The notes under the pieces are model-generated. The model ran no database searches. It had not been told where the DNA came from and worked only from the letters and a program-made list of their open reading frames with translations. The position numbers and the translations under genes were made by a program. From the NCBI RefSeq assembly GCF_014257025.1, contig NZ_JACMSF010000055.1:1-57534 (forward strand): a DNA stretch of 57,534 nucleotides, given 5' to 3'. This document shows positions 25,215-32,486 of the stretch, piece after piece. This DNA comes from Streptomyces cupreus (lineage in GTDB: Bacteria > Actinomycetota > Actinomycetes > Streptomycetales > Streptomycetaceae). Position 1 is the first letter of the stretch. Every line of letters begins with the position of its first letter.

Positions 25215-26435
25215 TCAGGTCTCCCAGACGGCGGCGGCCGTACGGTCGTCGGCGTAGCCCTTGACCCGGATCTGGGTGTCGGCGAGGAACGCGGCGAGGC
25301 CGGGCGGGGTGGGGCCGGACCATCGGCCGGTCAGGTGGCGGGCGAGTTCTGCCTCGCCGCGCAGGGGTTCGGCGAGACCTCCGCTGCACATCAGAAGCGT
25401 GTCACCCGGACGGGCGACCGAGGCACGGAAGCGGAAGTGCTCGCGGGGTGGTTCCGGGGCGGGCTCGTAGGGGCTCGGGGGCGTGGGGATGCCCAGGTCC
25501 ATGGTGAGCCGGTCGCCCTCGGGGGTCTCGGACGGCATCGAGCCGAACCCCACGACGGGCTCGCCGACGACGTCCGTGACCCGCGGCTCGATGTCCTGCC
25601 ACTCGCCGTCCCTGAGCCGGAACAGACCGCCGGCGCCGACGCCGAAGAAGACGCGGGTACGGCACTCGGGGTCGGCGGGCAGGAGGAGGCAGCGCAGGGT
25701 GGCCGCATACTCCTCCGGGTCGACGCCCTGTTCGGCGGCGCTGGCGCGGAGCTTGCCGAGGCTGCGGTCGGTCAGACGGTGCAGGCCTGATTTGAGGTCG
25801 CCTCGGCGGGCGGCGCGGATGTCCTCGGCGAGGCGCTCGTGACTGCGGCCGACGGCCCGTCCGATCCAGTGGCAGGCCTCGGCGGCGGCGCGGTGGGCGC
25901 CGGGGGTGGCCCGGGCGCCGGTGGCCATGGCGACGAGGACGAGGGCGGCGTCGCCGGTGCCGAAGCGGGCGGTCAGGAGGGAGTCGCGGCGGGGTTCACC
26001 CCGGTAGCGGGCGGAGTCGCCTCGCACGGAGACGGCACGGAGGGTGCAGGCGCCGTAGTGGGCGCCGTCGAGGACGGTGTCGGCGACGAGGTCGTCCAGG
26101 TCGTCGGGGTCGGCGGGTGGGAGGGCGGTGGGTTCGGCTTCGTAGGTCGGGGGGCCGGAGCCCACGTAGTCGACGGTGGGTGCGGGAACGGCTTCCGTCC
26201 GCTGCTCGGGGATCGGGGCGGGTGCCGGGGGGTCGGTCGCGCTGTCAGGCGTGGGCGGGGCGCCGTCCGCGGGCTGGGCGGACAGCGTCTTCTTCAGCGT
26301 GGTCGACGCCGAGGCGAACCTGTCGTCCAGAGAATCCGGCGCCGCCGAAGGCCCTGTGTCCTCTGTCGTCTCGTCGTACAGCTGCATCCACCAGTCGTCC
26401 TCCCGACCGGTGGGCCTTCCCCCCTGCTGGCTCAT
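25215..26435 (-). CDS. PP2C-like protein phosphatase domain protein, metal site degenerate
   Basis: A 406-residue cytoplasmic protein with no membrane helix. The first 110 residues are acidic, Pro-rich and probably disordered. A PP2C-like domain follows. The usual ADG-type metal motif reads LVLVAMATGARATPG, and the late CSDGL motif reads DTLLMCSGGLAEPL, so two metal-binding Asp are replaced. A terminal ADDRTAAAVWE corresponds to the DN-x-T motif and keeps its Asp. It may therefore be a pseudophosphatase or bind metal differently. The ATG start is 26435. It lies 77 bp upstream of poxB on the same strand. Confidence 0.75.
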   Translation of the reverse strand: MSQQGGRPTGREDDWWMQLYDETTEDTGPSAAPDSLDDRFASASTTLKKTLSAQPADGAPPTPDSATDPPAPAPIPEQRTEAVPAPTVDYVGSGPPTYEAEPTALPPADPDDLDDLVADTVLDGAHYGACTLRAVSVRGDSARYRGEPRRDSLLTARFGTGDAALVLVAMATGARATPGAHRAAAEACHWIGRAVGRSHERLAEDIRAARRGDLKSGLHRLTDRSLGKLRASAAEQGVDPEEYAATLRCLLLPADPECRTRVFFGVGAGGLFRLRDGEWQDIEPRVTDVVGEPVVGFGSMPSETPEGDRLTMDLGIPTPPSPYEPAPEPPREHFRFRASVARPGDTLLMCSGGLAEPLRGEAELARHLTGRWSGPTPPGLAAFLADTQIRVKGYADDRTAAAVWET

Positions 26436-26604
26436 GCCCCTAATTGTCCACCGCATGGGCCGTATGAAAACGGGGCATCCCGAAAATCGAGTGAAGGGTA
26501 GAACGCGGATGCGATACCCGGAAAACCCGTACGCCTACGAGCGCGGCCGGGTGGGCCGGGAACGCTGACCTGCGGGCCCATCCTGGCTCCGGCACTCTGG
26601 TCAG

Positions 26605-27087
26605 ATGGGAGTGTGGGATCTCCTGCTGGTCGGCACGGTCATCCTGCTCGGCCTGTGCGGAGTGCTGGTGCCCGGCGTACCGGGGTCGTGGCTGGTGTGG
26701 GCCGCGATCATGTGGTGGGCGCTGAAGGACCCGCGGGCGGTGGCGTGGTGGCTGCTGGTCGGGGCGACCGTCGCCCTGTTCCTCTCCCAGGTGGTCCGCT
26801 GGGCCCTGCCGCCCCGGCGGCTGCGCGCGAGCGGCGCCACCCGCCGGATGGGCGTGTACGCCGGAGCGGGGGCGTTACTCGGCTTCTTCCTGATTCCCGT
26901 GGTCGGTGCGATCCCCGGTTTCATGGCCGGCATCTACCTGGAGGAACGCCTCCGCCTGGGCCGGCACGCCGAGGCGAGGGCGGCCCTGCGCACGGCGATG
27001 CGCTCGGGCGGCTCCAGCGTGCTGGCCGAGCTGTTCACCTGTCTGCTGATCGCGGGGGCGTGGCTGGGCCTGGTGATCTGGGGGTAG
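26605..27087 (+). CDS. DUF456 small membrane protein
   Basis: A 160-residue integral membrane protein. Helices run at LLLVGTVILLGLCGVLVPG (about 6-24), WLVWAAIMWW, WWLLVGATVALFLSQV, AGALLGFFLIPVVGAIPGFM (Gly-rich, about 89-108) and a final LFTCLLIAGAWLGLVIWG. The Gly-rich segment and the EERLRLGR after it are DUF456 hallmarks. The function is unknown. Codon 91 is TTA (26875-26877), rare in Streptomyces and read by the bldA tRNA, so expression may be developmentally timed. Confidence 0.85.
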   Translation: MGVWDLLLVGTVILLGLCGVLVPGVPGSWLVWAAIMWWALKDPRAVAWWLLVGATVALFLSQVVRWALPPRRLRASGATRRMGVYAGAGALLGFFLIPVVGAIPGFMAGIYLEERLRLGRHAEARAALRTAMRSGGSSVLAELFTCLLIAGAWLGLVIWG

Positions 27088-27148
27088 GGCCGCGGACCTA
27101 GGCCGACGTCCCGATGTGCGGGGCGGGCCGCCGTGCTTGGGTGACCGT

Positions 27149-27517
27149 ATGACCGAATTCAGCGAGGCGGAGCGGGCGTACCTGAAGACCCAGCGACTGG
27201 GCCGGCTGGCCACCGTCGACCCGCACGGACAGCCGCAGGCGAACCCCGTCGGCTTCTTCCCCCAGGAGGACGGGACGATCCTGATCGGCGGCATGGAGAT
27301 GGGCCGGACCAAGAAGTGGCGCAATCTCCAGCGGAACCCCCTGGTCGCCCTGGTCGTGGACGACCTCGTGAGCGTACGGCCGTGGAAGGTGCGCGGGGTC
27401 GACATCCGCGGCGAGGCGGAGCTGCTCACAGGGCCGCACGGGCTGGGCCCGCACTTCAGCGAGGAGGTGATCCGCATCCATCCGCGGCGGATCCACAGCT
27501 GGGGTCTGGAGGGCTAG
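27149..27517 (+). CDS. PPOX-class flavin/F420-dependent oxidoreductase
   Basis: A 122-residue split beta-barrel protein of the pyridoxamine-5'-phosphate-oxidase-like class. FSEAERAYLKTQRLGRLATV starts the fold; DPHGQPQANPVGFF and GRTKKWRNLQRNPLVALVVD (about 53-72) form the cofactor-binding strands. F420 or FMN dependence cannot be told from sequence alone. Its TAG stop shares CTAG with the stop of the convergent ogt gene (4-bp overlap). Confidence 0.85.
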   Translation: MTEFSEAERAYLKTQRLGRLATVDPHGQPQANPVGFFPQEDGTILIGGMEMGRTKKWRNLQRNPLVALVVDDLVSVRPWKVRGVDIRGEAELLTGPHGLGPHFSEEVIRIHPRRIHSWGLEG

Positions 27518-28005
27518 AGGGCGCTCTCAAGCGTCAGCAGGGCCGTCTTGCGCTCCAGGCCGCCGGCGTAGCCGGTCAGGGAGCCGTCCGCGCCGATCAC
27601 CCGGTGGCAGGGGCGGACGATCAGCAGCGGGTTGGCGCCGATCGCGCCGCCGACGGCACGGACGGCCGCCCGGGAGGCGCCGATCCGCGCGGCGATCTCG
27701 CCGTACGTCGTGGTCCCGCCGTACGGCACGGTGTCGAGGGCATCCCACACCTTCGTGCGGAATTCGGTGCCCTCGGCGCGCAGCGGCAGCCGGAACTCCT
27801 TCAGCTCCCCCACGAAGTAGGCGGCGAGCTGCTCCTCGGCGTCCCGGAAGGCGCCGGGCTCGTGCCGCCAGCCCTCCTGGACGCTCCGGCCGCCCTTCTG
27901 ACCGGGCACGGACAGCGAGGTGAGAGCACCGCTCTCCGGGTCCGCGGTGAGCAGAAGGGGCCCGACGGGGCTGTCGAGGCTCGTCCACAGCGTGCTCATG
28001 ATCAT
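27514..28005 (-). CDS. ogt: methylated-DNA-protein cysteine methyltransferase
   Basis: A 163-residue O6-alkylguanine-DNA alkyltransferase. The C-terminal domain has AIGANPLLIVRPCHRVIGAD, with the alkyl-acceptor Cys in PCHRV, and a preceding helix with TTTYGEIAARIG. It transfers alkyl groups from DNA guanine to its own Cys in a single-use reaction. The ATG at 28005 overlaps the stop of the upstream Ada/AlkA gene (ATGA), so the two repair genes are coupled; this decides the start over ATG 27999. Confidence 0.95.
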   Translation of the reverse strand: MIMSTLWTSLDSPVGPLLLTADPESGALTSLSVPGQKGGRSVQEGWRHEPGAFRDAEEQLAAYFVGELKEFRLPLRAEGTEFRTKVWDALDTVPYGGTTTYGEIAARIGASRAAVRAVGGAIGANPLLIVRPCHRVIGADGSLTGYAGGLERKTALLTLESAL

Positions 28006-29393
28006 GACTCCAACTCCCCTGCTGTGCGCAGGTGTCGCAGGGCGTACGAGCGCCAGGGGCGCCAGCTGTCGGGGACGTCGACGCCGGGCGGCGCGACGTC
28101 CGGGTCGCCGAGGGCACGGGTGCGCACCACGGCGACGGTACGGGCATCGAGGCCGGGCAGGGCGAGCAGCGCCCGCTCGGCGTCGTCCCGGTCGGCGCCC
28201 GCGTCCAGGCGTACTGCGCCGTCGGCGAGGGCTGCGGTGAGCGCGCCCAGGATGCCGTGCGGCTCGGCCTCGGCGAGGACGGCCGGTTCCGGGAAGAGGT
28301 GGGTGAGACTCCCGCAGGGCGCGTCCAGCGTCTTGCCGTACCGGCGCACCAGCCGCTCGGCACCGGCGGGGCCCACAAGCGCGCGTACGGCGAGTTCCTC
28401 TGGGTCGGCGGCGCCGGGCGACCTGAGTCCGGGGCGGGCGGCGACCAGCGGGGCGAGCCGTGCGTCGGCGCCGAGCCGCCCGTCCACGGCGTAGGGGTCG
28501 GCGTCCAGGTCGAACAGGCGGCGCAGTCGCTGGACGGCGGTGGTGAGGTCGCGGGGGTCGGTCAGATGCAGACGGGCGTCGAGCCAGCCGCCGGGATGGG
28601 TACCGGTGTCGGCTCTGCTGACGCCGGGCCGCTCGTCGACGGCGACGATGCCCGTGCCGTGCGGCAGGCGGAGGGTACGGCGGTAGGTGCGCCGGCCGTG
28701 AGCGCCGCTCACCTGCTCCACGCCGGGCACGGCCTCGGCCTGGAGCAGATCGAAGACGGCGCCGGACTGGTAGGGGCCGCGGTGGGCGAGCCGTAGCGGG
28801 ATCCCGGCGGTCGGGGTGCCGCGGCGCCGGAGGGATCGGGCGGCCGCGGCGCGCAACTCGCTCGGCGTCTGCGCGTACACCGTCCGGATGGTGTCGTTGA
28901 ACTGCCGCACGCTGGCGAACCCGGACGCGAAGGCGATCTCGGTGATCGGCAGCTCGGTGGTCTGGCACAGGACGCGAGCGGTGTGCGCCCGCTGGGCGCG
29001 GGCCAGCGCGACGGGGCCCGCGCCGAGTTCGCCGGTCAGCTGGCGTTGCACCTGCCGGGGGCTGTAGCCGAGCCGGGTGGCGAGCCCGGCGACGCCCTCC
29101 CGGTCGACCACGCCGTCGCCGATCAGCCGCATGGCCCGGCCGACGACGTCCGCACGGACGTTCCACTCGGCCGAGCCCGGCGCGGCGTCCGGCCGACACC
29201 GCCGGCAGGCCCGGAATCCCGAGCCCTGCGCGGCGGCGGCGGTCGCGAAGAAGCGGACGTTACGGCGTTTCGGGGTGACGGCGGGGCAACTGGGCCGGCA
29301 GTAGATGCCGGTGGTCTCGACGGCGAAGAAGAACTCCCCGTCGAACCGGGCGTCCCGGCTGCGTACGGCTTCGTACCTGGTGTCTTCGTCCAT
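28002..29393 (-). CDS. bifunctional Ada-type regulator / AlkA DNA glycosylase
   Basis: A 463-residue fusion. The N-terminal Ada zinc domain has GIYCRPSCPA and ACRRCRP (four Cys, about residues 32-65), which repairs methylphosphotriesters and senses alkylation. An AraC-type HTH follows (about 80-190, LATRLGYSPRQVQRQLTGEL and TEIAFASGFASVRQFNDTIR). The AlkA-like glycosylase half starts near 200 and ends WRPWRSYALRHL. Between LGDPDV and WRPWRSYA there are only about 10 residues, shorter than in many AlkA proteins, so I cannot place the catalytic Asp. It is the first gene of the adaptive-response pair with ogt. ATG 29393 is chosen for the domain start. Confidence 0.9.
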   Translation of the reverse strand: MDEDTRYEAVRSRDARFDGEFFFAVETTGIYCRPSCPAVTPKRRNVRFFATAAAAQGSGFRACRRCRPDAAPGSAEWNVRADVVGRAMRLIGDGVVDREGVAGLATRLGYSPRQVQRQLTGELGAGPVALARAQRAHTARVLCQTTELPITEIAFASGFASVRQFNDTIRTVYAQTPSELRAAAARSLRRRGTPTAGIPLRLAHRGPYQSGAVFDLLQAEAVPGVEQVSGAHGRRTYRRTLRLPHGTGIVAVDERPGVSRADTGTHPGGWLDARLHLTDPRDLTTAVQRLRRLFDLDADPYAVDGRLGADARLAPLVAARPGLRSPGAADPEELAVRALVGPAGAERLVRRYGKTLDAPCGSLTHLFPEPAVLAEAEPHGILGALTAALADGAVRLDAGADRDDAERALLALPGLDARTVAVVRTRALGDPDVAPPGVDVPDSWRPWRSYALRHLRTAGELES

Positions 29394-29474
29394 CACGCGT
29401 TCCAGTGTGGGCGAGGGCCAGGGACGGGGCCAGCGGGATTCGGACATGGCATCCCACCCGGCCTGCGCCCACGC

Positions 29475-30566
29475 TCAGCGCCAGCCGTTGCGCTTCGCCT
29501 CCATCGCCGCCCTTCCCTCCGCCCCCTTCCGCTTCCAGTCCCGTCGGATCTCCGCCCGAAGACGCGCGTCCGTCTTGGCGACGATCCGCTGGTTCTCCCG
29601 CATCAGCTTCCGATAGCTGTCGAGCCGCCGCTCGGGAAGTTCCCCGGAGTCGATGGCGGCGAGGACAGCGCACCCCGGCTCGGTCTCGTGCGCGCAGTCG
29701 TGGAAGCGGCAGCGCGCGGACAGTTCCTCGATCTCCGAGAAGACCTGCCCGACGCCGCTCTCCGCGTCCCACAGCCCGACGCCCCGCAGCCCGGGCGTGT
29801 CGATCAGGACTCCGCCGCCCGGCAGGGCAAGCAGATTGCGTGTGGTCGTGGTGTGCCGTCCCTTGCCGTCGATGTCGCGCGTGGCCTGGACGTCCATGAT
29901 CTCCGCCCCGAGCAGCGCGTTCGCGAGGGTCGACTTGCCCGCGCCGGACTGCCCGAGCAGTACGGACGTACCGCCGCCGACGACCGCGGTGAGGACGTCG
30001 AGCCCCTCGTCGAGATGGGCGCTGACGGTCAGCACCGGCACACCCGGCGCCGTCGTCTCGACGTCCTGAACGAGATGCGAGAGCGTCACCGCGTCCGGCA
30101 CGAGGTCCGCCTTGGTGAGCACGACCACGGGCTGCGCCCCCGATTCCCAGGCGAGCGCCAGGAACCGTTCGATACGGCCGAGATCGAGTTCGACGGCCAG
30201 CGACACGGCGACGACGGCGTGGTCGACGTTGGCCGCGAGGATCTGCCCCTCGGACCGCTGGGAGGAGGTGGAGCGCACGAAGGCGGTACGGCGCGGCAGA
30301 TACGTCCGTACATAGCGCGGGTTGCCTCCGGGTTCCACGGCGACCCAGTCACCGGTGCACACGACCCGCATCGGGTCGTCGGGGGTGACGAAGGCGGTGT
30401 CGGCGCGCAGCACTCCGTCGGCGGTGACGACGTCGCACTGCCCGCGGTCGACACGGATGACGCGCCCGGCGATCAGTCCTTCGGCGTCGTAGGGGGCGAA
30501 CTCGTCCGCCCAGGCGTCGTCCCAGCCGTAAGGGACGAGCGAGGAGAAAGCAGAGCTGGAAGTCAA
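29475..30566 (-). CDS. rsgA: ribosome small-subunit GTPase RsgA
   Basis: A 363-residue circularly permuted GTPase. An OB-fold comes first (VIRVDRGQCDVVTADGVLRA), then G4 VVVLTKADL, G1 GQSGAGKSTLANALLG and G3 LIDTPGLRG. A C-terminal zinc finger has CRFHDCAHETEPGC. It checks 30S ribosome assembly. The start is TTG 30566: a GAAGGG site lies six bases upstream, and no ATG or GTG in frame nearby has one. A tiny ORF sits 61 bp upstream, between the probable promoter and this gene. Confidence 0.93.
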   Translation of the reverse strand: MTSSSAFSSLVPYGWDDAWADEFAPYDAEGLIAGRVIRVDRGQCDVVTADGVLRADTAFVTPDDPMRVVCTGDWVAVEPGGNPRYVRTYLPRRTAFVRSTSSQRSEGQILAANVDHAVVAVSLAVELDLGRIERFLALAWESGAQPVVVLTKADLVPDAVTLSHLVQDVETTAPGVPVLTVSAHLDEGLDVLTAVVGGGTSVLLGQSGAGKSTLANALLGAEIMDVQATRDIDGKGRHTTTTRNLLALPGGGVLIDTPGLRGVGLWDAESGVGQVFSEIEELSARCRFHDCAHETEPGCAVLAAIDSGELPERRLDSYRKLMRENQRIVAKTDARLRAEIRRDWKRKGAEGRAAMEAKRNGWR

Positions 30567-30627
30567 GGGTGACCCTTCACAAGGGCGGCCCCCGGCACGC
30601 GTCGCTGGACGCGAGGAGAGAGTGGGT

Positions 30628-30699
30628 TCAGCCGGTGGCCACGGAGGTGGACTTGATGGATTCCTGGATGCGGGCAGCGCCCATCGCAACGACAGCCAT
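30628..30699 (-). CDS. 23-residue ORF with strong ribosome-binding site upstream of rsgA
   Basis: An ATG at 30699 begins MAVVAMGAARIQESIKST and the frame stops at 30628. The site AGGAGGT is 8 bases upstream, one of the best in the window. A promoter-like pair (TTGACG at 30790-30785 and TAAAGT at 30765-30760, minus strand) lies ahead. It could be a leader peptide controlling rsgA or a real micropeptide. I do not recognise it as one of the known cysteine-type leaders, and nothing in it is a run of one amino acid. Confidence 0.5.
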   Translation of the reverse strand: MAVVAMGAARIQESIKSTSVATG

Positions 30700-30759
30700 C
30701 GGTCGACACCTCCTCGTCCACTCTCGTCGGTTCACACGTCATCGGTGTGATGCGCCGTC

Positions 30760-30790
30760 ACTTTAGCTCTGCCGTGCGGCGGCGCGTCAA
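30760..30790 (-). promoter_or_regulatory. promoter for the small ORF and rsgA
   Basis: On the minus strand, TTGACG (30790-30785) and TAAAGT (30765-30760) are separated by 19 bp, close to the vegetative consensus. It overlaps the stop region of the upstream fusion gene and points at the small ORF and rsgA. Confidence 0.55.
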
Positions 30791-30803
30791 CGTATTTTCC
30801 GGT

Positions 30804-32291
30804 TCAGTCCGTGCCGCATTCCCGCCCGTTGAGCGCGAAGTCGTGCGCCGGGGAGTTCTTGCCCTGCCAGGAGGCGAGGAAGCCGAAGGTCAGGGTGCCC
30901 TCGGCGGGGACGGTCTTGTTGTAGTCGGCGGCGGTCGCCGTGACTCGGGAGCCGTTCTGGGTGAAGCTCGCGTCCCACATCTGGCCGACGTGCTGGCCGT
31001 CGCGGAAGGACCAGGCGACGCGCCAGGTGTCCAGGGGCTGTTGGGTGGTGACGGTGACGGTGGCCTGGAAGCCGTCGGGCCACTGGTTGACCAGGTCGTA
31101 GCGGACCCGGCAGCCGGCCGGGGCGCTGGTCTCGGGGGCGGCGCCGCCGCTGCCCGCGGTGGTGGTGGAGGTGCCCTGGGGTTCCGGGTCGGGGTCCTTG
31201 CTCTCCGGGGTGCGCTCGACGGCACTGGCGGAGGGCCGCGCGGACTCGCTCGCGGAGGAGTCCTCGACCGACGGTTCGAAGGACGGGCCGGGGTCGTCCG
31301 CCACCGGCTGACGGTCGCCGGAGTCGCCCGCAGTGTCGTCGCCGGAGCCGGAGCCGCCGAACGGCATCATCGACACGGCGAGCGCCAGCAGCGACACCAG
31401 TACGGCCGCGACGAGCAGCCCGCCGCGCACCGCCTTCGCCTTCTGCGCGGCGGGGTCGGTGTCCGCGTCCTCGGGGACCGGTGTGCCGAAGCGCCCGGCG
31501 CCGAGGCGGACCTCGGCGGCGCGACGGCGGCGCTCCAGGTAGGCGAGGCCGCCCCAGCCGATGGCCCCGCCGGCGAGGGCGGCGGGCAGTCCGACGCCGT
31601 TCAGCCGCAGACAGGCGGCGGCCTCGGCGCAGTCGACACAGGTGGCGAGGTGGCGGGAGAGGTCGTCCGGGGTCTCCGCGACGGGCGAGCGGGTCACCGC
31701 GTCGAGCAGCCGGATGTAACCGCGGCACTCGGTGGCCTTGGGCGCGTCGAGGTGGTTGCGGTGGCAGCGGTCCCGGAACAGGCCCCGCACCTGGGCGAGT
31801 TCGTCGGAGACGGTGGCCGGGTCGAGGCCGAGCCGACGGGCCACGACGGACAGCGGCAGCGCCTCCACCTCGGCCAGCCACAGCAGTTCGGCGTCGGGCT
31901 GCTGCATGTCGCGCAGTCCGCGCAGGGCGAGCGGGCGGCCCTGCGGCGGTCCGGCGTAGCGGGCGGCCTTGTCGGAGTTGAGCCACAGACGCAGATCGGG
32001 GTCGAGCCGGTTGCCACGGCCGGCGACCTCCCAGTCGGCGGCCGTGGTGCGTACGGCGGTCAACAGCAGGGGTATCCGGGGCAGTCGGGGCGAGCGGCGG
32101 CCGGCGTATCGGGTGCCGTGCGAGTCGGCGGCGCGGACCTCGCGCATGCCGGTCGAGAACGCCTCCGTGGCCAGCTCCGTGGCCGCGGTGGAGCCGGCCG
32201 TGCACAGGTCGGCGTACGAGAGCACGGCGTCCCAGCACTCGGAGAACAGCGCGGCCTCGGTGGCGTCCTGGGGGGTCGGCAGGTCGGGCAT
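30804..32291 (-). CDS. membrane fusion: sigma-like domain, zinc anti-sigma-like motif, TM helix, CBM2
   Basis: A 495-residue protein. The N-terminus (about 1-180) resembles sigma-70-like factors, with LLWLAEVEALPLSVVARRLG and a following region-4-like helix pair. At 214-221 comes HLATCVDC, the H-x3-C-x2-C of zinc anti-sigma domains. One transmembrane helix lies at about 290-308 (GLLVAAVLVSLLALAVSMM). A long Ser/Pro/Asp linker leads to a carbohydrate-binding module family 2 domain (about 385-495; CRVRYDLVNQWPDGFQATVT, WRVAWSFRDGQHVGQMWDA). The predicted layout is DNA/RNA-polymerase-type module inside and polysaccharide-binding module outside. The start has AGGAGA upstream. Confidence 0.75.
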   Translation of the reverse strand: MPDLPTPQDATEAALFSECWDAVLSYADLCTAGSTAATELATEAFSTGMREVRAADSHGTRYAGRRSPRLPRIPLLLTAVRTTAADWEVAGRGNRLDPDLRLWLNSDKAARYAGPPQGRPLALRGLRDMQQPDAELLWLAEVEALPLSVVARRLGLDPATVSDELAQVRGLFRDRCHRNHLDAPKATECRGYIRLLDAVTRSPVAETPDDLSRHLATCVDCAEAAACLRLNGVGLPAALAGGAIGWGGLAYLERRRRAAEVRLGAGRFGTPVPEDADTDPAAQKAKAVRGGLLVAAVLVSLLALAVSMMPFGGSGSGDDTAGDSGDRQPVADDPGPSFEPSVEDSSASESARPSASAVERTPESKDPDPEPQGTSTTTAGSGGAAPETSAPAGCRVRYDLVNQWPDGFQATVTVTTQQPLDTWRVAWSFRDGQHVGQMWDASFTQNGSRVTATAADYNKTVPAEGTLTFGFLASWQGKNSPAHDFALNGRECGTD

Positions 32292-32486
32292 GGGTCTCCT
32301 GCATCCACAAGCGAGGTCAACTCACCATATTGGCAATGGAGTTGGGGGGAACCTCGCGGCAGAACACGAGCCTTTCACGTCTTCGACACAACTGACAAGC
32401 GCGCTATTCAAATGTCACGAACACCCGTCCGGCCCCTCGACTCCGAGGAGTTGTACGGATCCCGGTCGCCTCCTGCTCAACTCCCG

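Noticed and set aside
26455..26568. 37-codon rightward frame between the PP2C-like and DUF456 genes
   Set aside because: No ribosome-binding site, odd codon use and composition. It lies in a shared promoter region.
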